The notes beneath the pieces are model-generated. The model searched no databases. It was given only the letters and a program-made list of their open reading frames with translations, and was not told the origin of the DNA. From contig DXIO01000109.1 in NCBI GenBank assembly GCA_019112875.1, positions 1-64,000 of the forward strand: 64,000 nt of DNA, read 5' to 3'. The position numbers were made by a program, and so were the translations under genes. Origin of the DNA: Candidatus Aquabacterium excrementipullorum (lineage in GTDB: Bacteria > Pseudomonadota > Gammaproteobacteria > Burkholderiales > Burkholderiaceae_C). This document shows, piece by piece, positions 10,902-22,364 of the stretch; position 1 is the first letter of the stretch, and each line of letters starts with the position of its first letter.

Positions 10902-11534
10902 ATGAGCGACACGCGTCACATCACCTTGTTCCACGCACCCCAAACGCGCTCCGCCGGCGTGCTGGCGCTGGTCTACGAACTGCAGGCCGACCACGAACTG
11001 CACGTGCTGAACCTGCGAGCGGGCGAGCAGCGCCAGGAAGCTTATCTGGCCATCAACCCGATGGGCAAGGTGCCTGCGCTGCGCCATGGCGATGCGCTGA
11101 TCACGGAGCAACCTGCCGTTTACCAGTACCTGGCTGATCTGTACCCGGAGTCTGGCCTGGCTCCGCAGATGGGCGACCCGCTGCGCGGCCCCTTCCTGCG
11201 CTGGCTGGCCTTCTACGGCAGCAGCTTCGAGCCCGCCGTGGTCGACCGCGCCCAGAAGCGCGAGCCCACGCCGCCCTCCACCTGCCCCTATGGCGATTTC
11301 GACACCATGCTGCGCACGCTGACGGACCAACTGGCGCGCGGCCCTTACATCCTGGGCGACAAGTTCACCGCCGCCGACATGCTGTGGGGCAGTGCGCTGC
11401 GCTGGACGACGATGTTCAACCTGGTGCCGGAATCGCCGCTGATCAAGGACTACATCGAGCGCGTGTGTTCACGCCCGTCGTTCGCGCAGGCCAACGCCAA
11501 GGACACGGAACTGCTGGCCGCGCGCGGCGGCTGA
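10902..11534 (+). CDS. Glutathione S-transferase family protein
   Basis: A 210-residue cytosolic GST. The thioredoxin-like N-terminal domain (about residues 5-80) has the cis-proline motif GKVPAL and the glutathione gamma-glutamyl contact region ITEQPAVYQYL. An all-helical C-terminal domain includes GDKFTAADMLWG, the usual folding motif. Class and substrate are not evident; it could serve detoxification or be a reductase. A good AAGGAG ribosome-binding site lies just before the ATG. Confidence 0.9.
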   Translation: MSDTRHITLFHAPQTRSAGVLALVYELQADHELHVLNLRAGEQRQEAYLAINPMGKVPALRHGDALITEQPAVYQYLADLYPESGLAPQMGDPLRGPFLRWLAFYGSSFEPAVVDRAQKREPTPPSTCPYGDFDTMLRTLTDQLARGPYILGDKFTAADMLWGSALRWTTMFNLVPESPLIKDYIERVCSRPSFAQANAKDTELLAARGG

Positions 11535-11548
11535 GGCACGCGGCTGGG

Positions 11549-12217
11549 TCAGTCCTTTGATTCGTCCGAGCCGAAGGCGTGCTCGGGCATCTCGGGCAGC
11601 CAGTCGATGTGGTGCCCGAGCTTGAGGGCCTTGGTGGCCAGGTAGTGCTCGTTCTCGGCCTGCGGCTGGCTGCGCACGGGCACGCGCTCGACCACCTTCA
11701 CGCCATGCTTTTCCAGCGTGGCGACCTTGCGCGGGTTGTTCGTCATCAGGCGCACTTCCTTGATGCCCAGTTGATCGAGCATGCAGGCCGCGATGTCGAA
11801 ATTGCGCAGATCGGCCGCGAAGCCCAGGCGGAGGTTGGCCTCGACCGTGTCCAGGCCCTCATCCTGCAGGGCGTAGGCCTTGAGCTTGTTGATCAGGCCG
11901 ATGCCGCGGCCTTCCTGGCGCAGGTAGAGCACCGCGCCCCGCCCTTCTTCGCCGATCTGGCGCAGCGCGAAATGCAGTTGGGGGCCGCAATCGCAACGCA
12001 GGGAGCCGAAGACGTCGCCCGTCATGCACTCGCTGTGCACGCGCACCAGGGCGCTGCCCGCCACGTCGCCCATGACCATGGCCACGTGCTCCAGGCCGGA
12101 AGGCTCTTCCTTGAAGAGCTTCATCGTGAAGGTGCCGTAGTCCGTGGGCACACGGGCCTGCGCCACCAGCGTGAGCTGGGTTGCGGGTTGGTTCGAAGGG
12201 GTCTGCGGCGAAATCAT
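11549..12217 (-). CDS. ribA: GTP cyclohydrolase II
   Basis: Opens and hydrolyses GTP to a pyrimidine phosphate, the first step of riboflavin synthesis. The 222-residue protein has the zinc ligands Cys64, Cys75 and Cys77 ([14 protein letters not shown]), the QEGRGIGL motif and LMTNNPRKV. It is a stand-alone RibA, not fused to a RibB domain. The gene converges with the GST gene, whose stop is 14 bp away. No FMN riboswitch is recognisable upstream. Confidence 0.96.
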   Translation of the reverse strand: MISPQTPSNQPATQLTLVAQARVPTDYGTFTMKLFKEEPSGLEHVAMVMGDVAGSALVRVHSECMTGDVFGSLRCDCGPQLHFALRQIGEEGRGAVLYLRQEGRGIGLINKLKAYALQDEGLDTVEANLRLGFAADLRNFDIAACMLDQLGIKEVRLMTNNPRKVATLEKHGVKVVERVPVRSQPQAENEHYLATKALKLGHHIDWLPEMPEHAFGSDESKD

Positions 12218-12372
12218 GGAACTTCAGCGAGGCGTCAGGCGATCTTGTCCTTCTATTCTCGCAGGTCGGTCAAGCCCCTGGGGGACGCGCGTACGTCAGC
12301 CCTGGGCGATGTTGGGAGATGCTGCACTACGGCCGGCGTTGCACGATGCGGCAACCGCGGCTCAAACAGCCC

Positions 12373-13005
12373 TCAGCCATGGGCCAGCAAGGTGGCCAGT
12401 TCAGCCGCCGAGCGCACGCCCAGCTTGGAGAACACCCGGGCGCGGTGCACCTCCACCGTCCGCACGGCGATGTGCAGTTCATCGGCGATGACCTTGTTGA
12501 GTTTGCCGGCCGCCACGCGCTGCATCACCTCACGCTCGCGCTCGCTCAGGCTGGCCAGGCGGGCATCGCGCTCGGCGTGGCGGGTGTCGTCGGCCAGCAT
12601 CGCGGACTCCACCGCCAACGCCTGCTCGATGCGGTCGACCAGGGTGTTGTCACTGTAGGGCTTCTCCAGGAAATCGAACGCGCCTTTCTTGAGCGCCTCG
12701 ACCACCATGGGGATGTCGCCATGGCCGCTCAGGAAGAGCAAGGGGTTGCGCAGGCCCTGCGCGATCAGCGCCTCGTGCAGTTGCAGGCCGGACATGGGCT
12801 CCATGCGCACATCCACCACGAACACGCCGCGCACCGGCCGCACCGGCACCTCGGCGAGGTGCGTCAGCAGCTCCGGCCCGCTGGCAAAGCCGTAGACCAG
12901 CAAGCCGCGCGAACCGAGCAGGAAGGTCAGGGCATCGCGCACCACGGCCTCATCGTCCACCAGGTAGACGATGCCTTTGTCGATGGGGGCTGGCGCGGTG
13001 CTCAT
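12373..13005 (-). CDS. dctR: FixJ/DctR-type response regulator
   Basis: A 210-residue two-component regulator. The receiver domain (about residues 10-125) has acidic residues Asp17/Asp18 and phospho-acceptor Asp65 (VVDVRMEPMSG). A LuxR-type helix-turn-helix follows at about residues 145-205 (LSEREREVMQRVAAGKLNK). It overlaps the sensor kinase gene by 4 bp (ATGA) and lies divergent from a dctPQM TRAP transporter, which points to control of C4-dicarboxylate uptake. The ligand is inferred from this context. Confidence 0.9.
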   Translation of the reverse strand: MSTAPAPIDKGIVYLVDDEAVVRDALTFLLGSRGLLVYGFASGPELLTHLAEVPVRPVRGVFVVDVRMEPMSGLQLHEALIAQGLRNPLLFLSGHGDIPMVVEALKKGAFDFLEKPYSDNTLVDRIEQALAVESAMLADDTRHAERDARLASLSEREREVMQRVAAGKLNKVIADELHIAVRTVEVHRARVFSKLGVRSAAELATLLAHG

Positions 13006-15032
13006 GGGCTGCCTTTCTGGCTTGTGGGCTCGTCATCGCCAGCGAGTTCATCGCTGTCATGGTGGCCGCTGTCGTGGTGATCGTTTTCCTGCCAGCAGGG
13101 TACCGTGAACGAGAACACGGCGCCGCCGCCCGGTGCCTCCTCCGCATCCAGCGCGCCGTAGTGCAGCTCGACGATGGAGCGGCAGATGGCCAGGCCCATG
13201 CCCATGCCCTCGGCCTTGGTGGAGAAGAACGGCGCGCACAGCGTCTCGATGGTCTGGCCGCCCAGGCCCGGGCCGTTGTCGCTGACCTGCACCTTCACGA
13301 AGCGCCCATCCGGCGCCAGGGCGGTCATCACCTGCAGCAGGCGCACCCCGGGCTTGGTGCCCAACGCATCACAGGCATTGCGCACCAGGTTCGCGGCCAC
13401 CTGCTCGATCAGGATCGGATCGACCAGCACCGGTGGCAAGGAACTGTCCAGCTGCAAGGCCAGAGAGACGCCATGGCGGGTCATGTCGCGACGCTGCAGA
13501 TCGACCGCCGCGCGCACGATCTGGTTGATGTCGCCCTGCTCGCGCTGGGGCTCCCGCCGGGTCAGGAACTCACGGATGCGCTTGACGATGCGCCCGGCGT
13601 GCGCGGCCTGCTCGCCCAGGCGCTGCAGCGCGCCCAGCAGCAGCGGATCCGGCTCGGCATGGCGCTGCAGCGCGTTGAGCACGCCGGCGTTGTAGCTGGT
13701 GATGGCCGACAGCGGCTGGTTCAGCTCGTGCGCCAGCGTGGAGGCCACCTCGCCCAGCATGGTCAGGCGCGAGTGGTGCGCCATGGTGTCGGCCTGGCGC
13801 CGTTCGCGCTCTTCCAGGCGCTTGCGCTCGGTGATGTTGAGCACCGAGGCCATCCAGCCGATGTGGCGGCCTTGCGCGTCCACCAGGCGAGCCTCGAAAA
13901 TCATCACCTCCAGCACATGGCCGTCGCGGTGCTGCCAGCGCGATTCGTAGCCTTCGCGCGGGGCCTGGCCGGCCATGTTGCGCAGGTGGCGGCGCATGGA
14001 CTGGTCGATCTCGTCCGGCAGCCAGTAGGGCATGGGCGGCATCACGCCGATCAGCTCTTCGGGCTGGTACCCCAGCATGTCGGCCATGGTCTTGTTGACG
14101 TAGACCAGGCGGCCTTCCAGATCCCGGGCGCGCAGGCCCACGGCCAGCGAGTCTTCCATGGCCGTGCGCCAGGCGGCCTCGGTGCGCCAGGCCTCTTCGG
14201 CGCGCTCCACGGCCAGCATCTGGCGGCGCAGCATCCACGAGGCGCCCGCCACCAGCAGCAAAAAGCCGCCCATCAGCGCCATGGGCAGCGTGCGCCACCA
14301 GGGCACCAGCCGCTCACGCGAGGCCAGCTCCAGCCAGCCCTGCGCCATCGACGGGCCCATGGCCTTGCGGTACCAGAGCTGGTCGAAGGCGCGCTCGCCA
14401 TCCACGGTGGACGCGATGATGTCATCCGACGTGTCCACCAGGCGCACGTCGTACTTGCGGGCCAGCCACCAGGGCACCCGCTGGCGCAGCAGGTTCACGG
14501 ACGAGTAACGCGCGATCAGCAAACCGCCCCGGTTGGGCAGCGCCACGCTGAGATGGCCCGCGATGCCACGCTCGCTGTTACCCGCACGCAGCGGCGCATT
14601 GGGCGGCAAGGCGTCGTCAGGCACCTGGGCCACGATGCGGCCCTGCGCATTCACCCAGGTCACGCTGACCCAGAAGCGGCGCAGGCCGTCCAGCACCAGG
14701 GCATGGCGGGCGAAGGCATCCGGCGTGATGCGATGAGCGCCCATGTCGTCGGCCAGGGCTTTGAGGCGCGCGGTTTCGACATCCAGCGCGCCGCTGAGCT
14801 GGGATTCCAGCGTCAGCGCATCGGTGATCAGCTCGGCGCGACGAGCCTCGCGGTCATCGGCATCAGACCGGATCATCCAGGCCAGCACCCCCGCCACGAA
14901 CACCAGCGACAGCAGCAACGGCCAGGCCCACAGGCTGCGCGGCCCGCCGATGCGCCGGCCCAGCAGCTTGAAGCGCGGGCGCGGGGGCACGGCCAGTTCG
15001 GGCCGGGGTGGCACTGACAGCGGAGAGCTCAT
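13002..15032 (-). CDS. dctS: DctS-type sensor histidine kinase
   Basis: A 676-residue membrane kinase. It has a cytoplasmic proline-rich start, TM1 at about residues 36-54, a periplasmic sensor region to about 247, TM2 at about 248-267 and a PAS domain at about 285-403. The dimerisation/phospho-acceptor motif GEVASTLAHELNQPL carries His435, and a C-terminal HATPase has NACDAL and DNGPGLG. It is the partner of the overlapping dctR. Position next to dctPQM suggests it senses an extracellular dicarboxylate and switches on the transporter. Confidence 0.9.
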   Translation of the reverse strand: MSSPLSVPPRPELAVPPRPRFKLLGRRIGGPRSLWAWPLLLSLVFVAGVLAWMIRSDADDREARRAELITDALTLESQLSGALDVETARLKALADDMGAHRITPDAFARHALVLDGLRRFWVSVTWVNAQGRIVAQVPDDALPPNAPLRAGNSERGIAGHLSVALPNRGGLLIARYSSVNLLRQRVPWWLARKYDVRLVDTSDDIIASTVDGERAFDQLWYRKAMGPSMAQGWLELASRERLVPWWRTLPMALMGGFLLLVAGASWMLRRQMLAVERAEEAWRTEAAWRTAMEDSLAVGLRARDLEGRLVYVNKTMADMLGYQPEELIGVMPPMPYWLPDEIDQSMRRHLRNMAGQAPREGYESRWQHRDGHVLEVMIFEARLVDAQGRHIGWMASVLNITERKRLEERERRQADTMAHHSRLTMLGEVASTLAHELNQPLSAITSYNAGVLNALQRHAEPDPLLLGALQRLGEQAAHAGRIVKRIREFLTRREPQREQGDINQIVRAAVDLQRRDMTRHGVSLALQLDSSLPPVLVDPILIEQVAANLVRNACDALGTKPGVRLLQVMTALAPDGRFVKVQVSDNGPGLGGQTIETLCAPFFSTKAEGMGMGLAICRSIVELHYGALDAEEAPGGGAVFSFTVPCWQENDHHDSGHHDSDELAGDDEPTSQKGSP

Positions 15033-15079
15033 GCGGGCAAAGTCTAGTGGCTCGGGCGCCAGCCTTATACGGGGTTACC

Positions 15080-15122
15080 CGCAGAAAGCAACACCCTGCG
15101 CGCAGAAATGTGGAACTCCACA
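15080..15122. promoter_or_regulatory. Candidate DctR binding region upstream of dctP
   Basis: Between divergent dctS and dctP there are two identical CGCAGAAA boxes (15080-15087 and 15101-15108) exactly 21 bp apart, two helical turns. They are followed at once by a palindrome TGTGGA-AC-TCCACA (15109-15122). Spacing and location suit an activator site; the assignment to DctR is inference. Confidence 0.4.
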
Positions 15123-15182
15123 ATTCCCCCGCGAACCGGGGGGACCAAGAATGGCCGCACCCCATTCCCTCGGAGACACAAC

Positions 15183-16214
15183 ATGACTCGTTCGCTGAGC
15201 GCGCCCTCCTTCCTGCGTCGCGGCTTGGTGGCCATTGGTGCCGCCCTGGCGCTGGCGCCCGCCGCCTTCGCCCAGGCCCCCATCGTCATCAAGTTCAGCC
15301 ACGTGGTGGCCAACGACACGCCCAAGGGCAAGGCCGCCGACTTCTTCGCCAAGCGCGCCGCCGAGCTGACCAAGGGCCGCGTCAAGGTCGAGGTCTACCC
15401 CAACAGCCAGCTCTACAAGGACAAGGAAGAGATGGAGGCCCTGCAATTGGGCTCCGTGCAGATGCTGGCCCCATCGCTCTCCAAGTTCGCGCCACTGGGT
15501 GTGAAAGAGTTCGAGGTGTTCGACCTGCCCTTCATCTTCGATGACTACAACGACCTGCACAAGGTGACGGCCGGCCCCGTGGGCGCCAAGCTGCTCAAGA
15601 AGCTGGAATCGCGCGGCATCACCGGCCTGGCCTACTGGGACAACGGCTTCAAGGTGATGTCGGCCAACAAGCCGCTCAAGAACGTCGAGGACTACAAGGG
15701 CCTGAAGATGCGCATCCAGTCGTCCAAGGTGCTGGACGCGCAGATGCGCGCCCTGGGCGCCCTGCCCCAGGTGCTGGCCTTCTCCGAGACCTACCAGGCC
15801 CTGCAGACCGGCGTGGTCGATGGCACCGAGAACCCGCCGTCCAACCTGTACACGCAGAAGATGCACGAGGTGCAGAAGTACGTGAGCGTGACCAACCACG
15901 GCTACCTGGGTTACGCCGTCGTGGTCAACAAGAAGTTCTGGGACGGCCTGCCCGCCGACATCCGCGCCGCGCTGACCAAGGCCATGGCCGAGTCCACCAA
16001 GGTGGCCAACGACACCGCCTTCAACGACAACCAGGACGCCCTGGCCAAGGTCAAGGCCAGTGGCAAGACCACGGTCTACGCGCCCACCATCGGCGAGCGC
16101 TTCCTGCTCAAGAAGGCCCTGGTGCCCGTGCACAAGCAACTGGCTTCGCGCGTCGGCGACGAGACCATCCAGGACATCTACAAGGCCACCGGCTTCGATC
16201 CCGCCAAGCTCTGA
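15183..16214 (+). CDS. dctP: TRAP transporter periplasmic solute-binding protein DctP
   Basis: A 343-residue secreted binding protein of the DctP/TAXI-type TRAP family. The signal peptide ends at about AAFAQ. Mature sequence begins with the typical IKFSHVVANDTPKGKAADFFA. It contains the conserved MRIQSSKVLDAQMRALGA segment, which holds the arginine that usually binds the ligand carboxylate, and TGVVDGTENPPSNLY. Captures C4-dicarboxylates or related organic acids for DctQM. The start at 15183 is set by the signal peptide. A terminator hairpin follows, probably lowering expression of the membrane genes relative to dctP. Confidence 0.93.
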   Translation: MTRSLSAPSFLRRGLVAIGAALALAPAAFAQAPIVIKFSHVVANDTPKGKAADFFAKRAAELTKGRVKVEVYPNSQLYKDKEEMEALQLGSVQMLAPSLSKFAPLGVKEFEVFDLPFIFDDYNDLHKVTAGPVGAKLLKKLESRGITGLAYWDNGFKVMSANKPLKNVEDYKGLKMRIQSSKVLDAQMRALGALPQVLAFSETYQALQTGVVDGTENPPSNLYTQKMHEVQKYVSVTNHGYLGYAVVVNKKFWDGLPADIRAALTKAMAESTKVANDTAFNDNQDALAKVKASGKTTVYAPTIGERFLLKKALVPVHKQLASRVGDETIQDIYKATGFDPAKL

Positions 16215-16237
16215 GGCCTGCGCTGGCAAGTCCCCAC

Positions 16238-16268
16238 AGCCCACGCCAGTCCAGCGTGGGCTTTTTTT
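16238..16268 (+). terminator. Intrinsic terminator after dctP
   Basis: A perfect 9-bp stem AGCCCACGC/GCGTGGGCT with a 7-base loop is followed by a run of T. It lies between dctP and dctQ, so it likely acts as a partial terminator that leaves more binding protein than permease, common in transport operons. Confidence 0.85.
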
Positions 16269-16311
16269 GAGCCCTCAACGAAGGGCAGACAACCACCGAG
16301 GAGAGTCCACC

Positions 16312-16926
16312 ATGAAGTGGCTTGACCGTCTCGAGGAAACGCTGATCGCCAGTTTCATGGCATTGGCCACCCTCATCATTTTCGTCTCCGTCGTGCACCG
16401 CTACGCGGTCGGCTTCGACACCCCGCTGCGCGACTGGCTGCTCACCCTGAACCTGGCCTGGGCTCAGGAAGCCACCATTTACCTGTTCGTGTGGATGGCC
16501 AAGTTCGGCGCGGCCTATGGCGTGCGCACCGGCATCCACGTGGGGGTGGACGTGCTGATCAACCGCCTTCAGCCCGACAACCGCCGCAAGTTCGTGCTGT
16601 TCGGCCTGCTGGCCGGGGCACTCTTCACCGGCTCCATCGCGTTCATGGGCGCGGGCTTCGTGTGGCACAACGGCGCCGACTACGCCTTCCACCACGCCTT
16701 CGGCCTGGACATGACCGACCTGATCGAAGGCCCGACCACGCCCGATCTGGAATGGCAGACCTGGGTGATCTACCTGGCGATCCCGCTGGGCTCTTCGCTG
16801 ATGTGCTTCCGCTTCCTGCAGGTGGCCTGGAACTTCGCCAGGACCGGTGAACTGCCGCACCACGACCACGGCCATGTCGATGGCCTGGACGAAGACGACG
16901 ACACCACCGCCCCCGCCAAGTCCTGA
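16312..16926 (+). CDS. dctQ: TRAP transporter small permease DctQ
   Basis: A 204-residue inner-membrane subunit with about four helices, starting MKWLDRLEETLIASFMALAT. It pairs with DctM to form the sodium-dependent tripartite carrier. The segment WAQEATIYLFVWMAKFGAAYGVR is the family signature. The C-terminus is histidine/aspartate-rich (HHDHGHVDGLDEDDD), which is unusual but may be only a flexible tail. The ATG at 16312 follows a GAGGAGA ribosome-binding site. Confidence 0.92.
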   Translation: MKWLDRLEETLIASFMALATLIIFVSVVHRYAVGFDTPLRDWLLTLNLAWAQEATIYLFVWMAKFGAAYGVRTGIHVGVDVLINRLQPDNRRKFVLFGLLAGALFTGSIAFMGAGFVWHNGADYAFHHAFGLDMTDLIEGPTTPDLEWQTWVIYLAIPLGSSLMCFRFLQVAWNFARTGELPHHDHGHVDGLDEDDDTTAPAKS

Positions 16927-16940
16927 AGGAGCCTGCAATC

Positions 16941-18221
16941 ATGAGTGGAATCATTATTTTCGGGCTGCTGATGGTGCTGATGCTCACCGGCATGCCCATC
17001 TCCATCGCCCTGGGCCTGACGGTGCTCACCTTCATCTTCGGGTTCACCGAGGTGCCGGTCGCATCGGTCGCGCTCAAGCTGTTCACCGGCATCGAGAAGT
17101 TCGAGATCATGGCGATCCCGTTCTTCATCCTGGCCGGCAATTTCCTGACGCACGGCGGCGTGGCCCGGCGGATGATCAACTTCGCCACCAGCATGGTCGG
17201 CCACTGGCACGGCGGACTGGGCCTGGCCGGCGTGCTGGCCTGTGCGTTGTTCGCGGCGGTGTCCGGTTCGTCGCCTGCGACGGTGGTGGCCATCGGCTCC
17301 ATCCTGCTGCCGGCGATGGTGAAGGCGGGCTTCCCGAACAAGTTCGGCGCCGGCATCATCACCACCTCGGGCGCTTTAGGCATCCTGATCCCGCCCTCCA
17401 TCGTGATGGTGATGTACTCCGTGTCGACCAACACCTCGGTGGGCGCCCTGTTCATGGCCGGCGTGATCCCCGGGCTGCTGCTGGCCTTCCTGCTGGGCTT
17501 CACGGCCTGGTGGCGCGCCCGCAAGTTCGGCTACCCGCGCATGCCCAAGGCCAGTTTCGGCCAGCGCATCAAGGCCTTCCGCGAATCGTTCTGGGGCCTG
17601 GCGCTGATCGTGATCGTGATGGGCGGCATCTACACCGGCATCTTCACGCCGACGGAAGCCGCCGCCATGAGCGCGGTGTACGCCTTCATCATCGCCGTGT
17701 TCGTCTACAAAGACATGACGCTCAAGGACGTGCCGAAGGTGCTGCTGAGTTCGGCCAACATGAGCGCGATGCTGCTGTACATCATCACCAACGCGGTGCT
17801 GTTCAGCTTCGTGCTGGCCAACGAGAACATCCCGCAGCACCTGGCCGACTGGCTGATCGGCATGGGCCTGGGCCCGATCGCCTTCCTGCTGGTGGTCAAC
17901 ATCCTGCTGCTGGTGGCCGGCAACTTCATGGAGCCGTCGTCGATCGTGCTGATCATGGCGCCGATCCTGTTCCCGGTGGCGATGAAGCTGGGGATCGATC
18001 CGATCCACTTCGGCATCCTGATCGTGGTGAACATGGAAGTGGGGATGTGCCATCCGCCGGTGGGGCTGAATCTGTACGTGGCATCGGGGATCACGAAGAT
18101 GGGTATCACGGAGCTGACGATCGCGGTGTGGCCTTGGCTGCTGACGATGCTGGGCTTCCTGGTGCTGGTGACCTACTGGCCGCCGCTGTCGCTGTGGTTG
18201 CCGAATCTCCTGATGAAGTGA
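16941..18221 (+). CDS. dctM: TRAP transporter large permease DctM
   Basis: A 426-residue membrane protein with about 12 helices, the ion-coupled channel subunit of the TRAP carrier. Family motifs include IPFFILAGNFLTHGGVARRM, the ASGSSPAT-like FAAVSGSSPATVVAIGSI, and GILIPPSIVMVMYS. It lies 14 bp after dctQ with a good ribosome-binding site. A strong terminator closes the operon. Confidence 0.95.
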   Translation: MSGIIIFGLLMVLMLTGMPISIALGLTVLTFIFGFTEVPVASVALKLFTGIEKFEIMAIPFFILAGNFLTHGGVARRMINFATSMVGHWHGGLGLAGVLACALFAAVSGSSPATVVAIGSILLPAMVKAGFPNKFGAGIITTSGALGILIPPSIVMVMYSVSTNTSVGALFMAGVIPGLLLAFLLGFTAWWRARKFGYPRMPKASFGQRIKAFRESFWGLALIVIVMGGIYTGIFTPTEAAAMSAVYAFIIAVFVYKDMTLKDVPKVLLSSANMSAMLLYIITNAVLFSFVLANENIPQHLADWLIGMGLGPIAFLLVVNILLLVAGNFMEPSSIVLIMAPILFPVAMKLGIDPIHFGILIVVNMEVGMCHPPVGLNLYVASGITKMGITELTIAVWPWLLTMLGFLVLVTYWPPLSLWLPNLLMK

Positions 18222-18265
18222 TGTGAGCAGGAGCGTGACGCTGCTTTGATGCGGCGTCACCTTTG

Positions 18266-18301
18266 AGCCGCGATGAGCCTTTCGGCTGTCGCGGCTTTTT
18301 T
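18266..18301 (+). terminator. Intrinsic terminator of dctPQM
   Basis: A two-part stem, AGCCGCGA/TCGCGGCT enclosing AGCC/GGCT with a TTTC loop, is followed by T-rich sequence 45 bp after the dctM stop. Confidence 0.85.
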
Positions 18302-18357
18302 CTTTGCGCTTTTTTTGTTGATTTGGTGCTGCGGGCTGTTTTCTTGCGTGGGGTTTG

Positions 18358-18500
18358 GCGCTTTGTCGTAGCGGCGCGGGGCGCGGGATGTGGAGGCCGC
18401 CGGCCGGGCTTCTTTGTTGTCGGTCCTGCCTTCGGCAGGACTGCCCTGTGCTGCTCGCGGCGAGGTGGCGCTGTCCAACTCACTGCGCGCCCAAGGGCGC
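18358..18500 (+). repeat. Long inverted repeat element, left copy (L)
   Basis: About 140 bp that reappear inverted at 19092-19233. Shared blocks include GCGCTTTGTCG, GGCCGGGCTTCTTTGTTG and GCTGCTCGCGG. Inside is a hairpin GTCCTGCC-TTC-GGCAGGAC at 18423-18441. In the right copy the same hairpin has a T-A pair replaced by C-G, a compensatory change that argues for selection on the folded form. Confidence 0.7.
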
Positions 18501-18628
18501 CCCGCCAGCAGCCCCCACATCCCTTTTTGCGCCCCGCTGGTGGCGTGCGGAGAGGCTTGTGGCGTGCGGCGGGTGACGCGTCCAGGATTTGGCTTGGCCT
18601 GATTGCCGCCTATGGCGGCATGCCGGGT

Positions 18629-18903
18629 TCTGAGGCTGTGGCGCCGAGCCTTTTGCTCGGTGCGCCGAGTTCCGAACCCGGCACGCGATGTGAAAAGCTC
18701 GGGCCGCCAGGTGTTGGAGCTCGGAAGGCCGAGCCCAGAGTTCGGTGCGTCGGGATTGGAACTCGGCTCTCGCGGTTCTGAGTATCGTGCGCCAGGCTTT
18801 TGGGAGGAAGCGTCGTCCTGAAAGCCTGACGCGCCGACATCCTGGACTCGGCGCGTAAGGCTCGGAGCTTTGCGCACAAGGCAAAAAGGCTTGCACGCCG
18901 AGC
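18629..18903. repeat. Degenerate 21-bp tandem repeat, about 13 units
   Basis: Consecutive units of 21 (twice 22) bases can be laid out head to tail. They share a consensus close to TTGGAGCTCGGTGCGCCGAGC; clear units begin at 18650, 18714, 18735, 18756, 18777 and 18840. Units are diverged, as in an old minisatellite. The 21-base period leaves reading frames open as a 7-residue repeat, but no start with a ribosome-binding site or known domain supports a gene. Confidence 0.7.
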
Positions 18904-18979
18904 CAAACGGGTGGCGTGCCGAACCCGGCAGCCGAAGCGCCAGAACACACCATCCGCCTGTGCAAAGCGGGGTACCAAG

Positions 18980-19060
18980 GGCTGAGCCGGTCTCTGGCCG
19001 GGCGCCTTGTTGGCGCCGAGCAGCGCAGCGGCGAGGTGGGCGCGCGCAGCGCGCTTCGTT
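18980..19060 (+). repeat. Partial third copy of the repeat element (M)
   Basis: Starts with a 24-bp block (18980-19003) that is a perfect inverted match of 19183-19206. It continues with GCCTTGTTGGCG and GGCGAGGTGGGCGC, diverged versions of blocks in copies L and R. Together with copy R it could form a large stem of 24 bp with a 179-bp loop. Confidence 0.65.
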
Positions 19061-19091
19061 GACTGACTGGCCGCAGTTGTCTGAGCGCAGC

Positions 19092-19233
19092 GGCCAGGGG
19101 CCGCGTAGCGAGTTCTGCGGCCCCACCTTGCCGCGAGCAGCGCAGGGGCAGTCCCGCCTTTGGCGGGACCGCCAACAAAGAAGCCCGGCCAGAGACCGGC
19201 TCAGCCCCGCCCCGCGCTGCCCCGACAAAGCGC
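19092..19233 (-). repeat. Long inverted repeat element, right copy (R)
   Basis: Inverted relative to copy L. It contains hairpin GTCCCGCC-TTT-GGCGGGAC at 19151-19169 and the 24-bp block shared with copy M. L and R thus bracket the tandem array with arms of about 140 bp, at moderate identity judged by eye. Confidence 0.7.
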
Positions 19234-19408
19234 ACCGACCGCCGCAGGCAAAGAAAGCAACCCGTCCCCCAAAGCAACAAGCCCTTTTTTCGTCCAATCC
19301 GACGCTGGCGCAACACCCTGGCACGATGTTTGATGCATCCTTGCAAATACACCTGCCGCCACAAGCCGCAGGCATCCCACCCAGGAACACCCAACCCCGA
19401 CTTCCCTC

Positions 19409-22282
<2,874 letters not shown>

Positions 22283-22364
22283 GCGACATGAGCTGATCGG
22301 CACAGGCCCCTCGGTCTCGCCAGATTTCAGTGGCCTGATCGGCAGGCGCTGGCATACAATCGCG

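Larger units (their letters stand above)
18222..19408. other. Gene-free 1.2-kb repeat region between dctM and ppc
   Basis: No credible gene was found on either strand. The stretch holds the dctM terminator, copy L, the 21-bp tandem array, a third partial repeat copy, copy R and finally a plain segment before ppc. Long open frames here are by-products of high GC and of the 21-base period. It is probably a site of repeat accumulation; a small RNA cannot be excluded. Confidence 0.7.

Noticed and set aside
12218-12372. Possible FMN riboswitch upstream of ribA.
   Set aside because: None of the conserved FMN aptamer blocks are visible.
13059-15017. A 652-codon plus-strand open frame opposite dctS.
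   Set aside because: Antisense shadow rich in Gln/His/Arg with no recognisable domain.
18603-18821. A 72-codon plus-strand frame through the 21-bp repeats encoding a 7-residue repeat.
   Set aside because: The frame is open because the period is a multiple of three; no ribosome-binding site or signal supports translation.
18629-18903. Possible CRISPR array because of the regular repeats.
   Set aside because: Units are contiguous, diverged and lack unique spacers; no cas genes are present.
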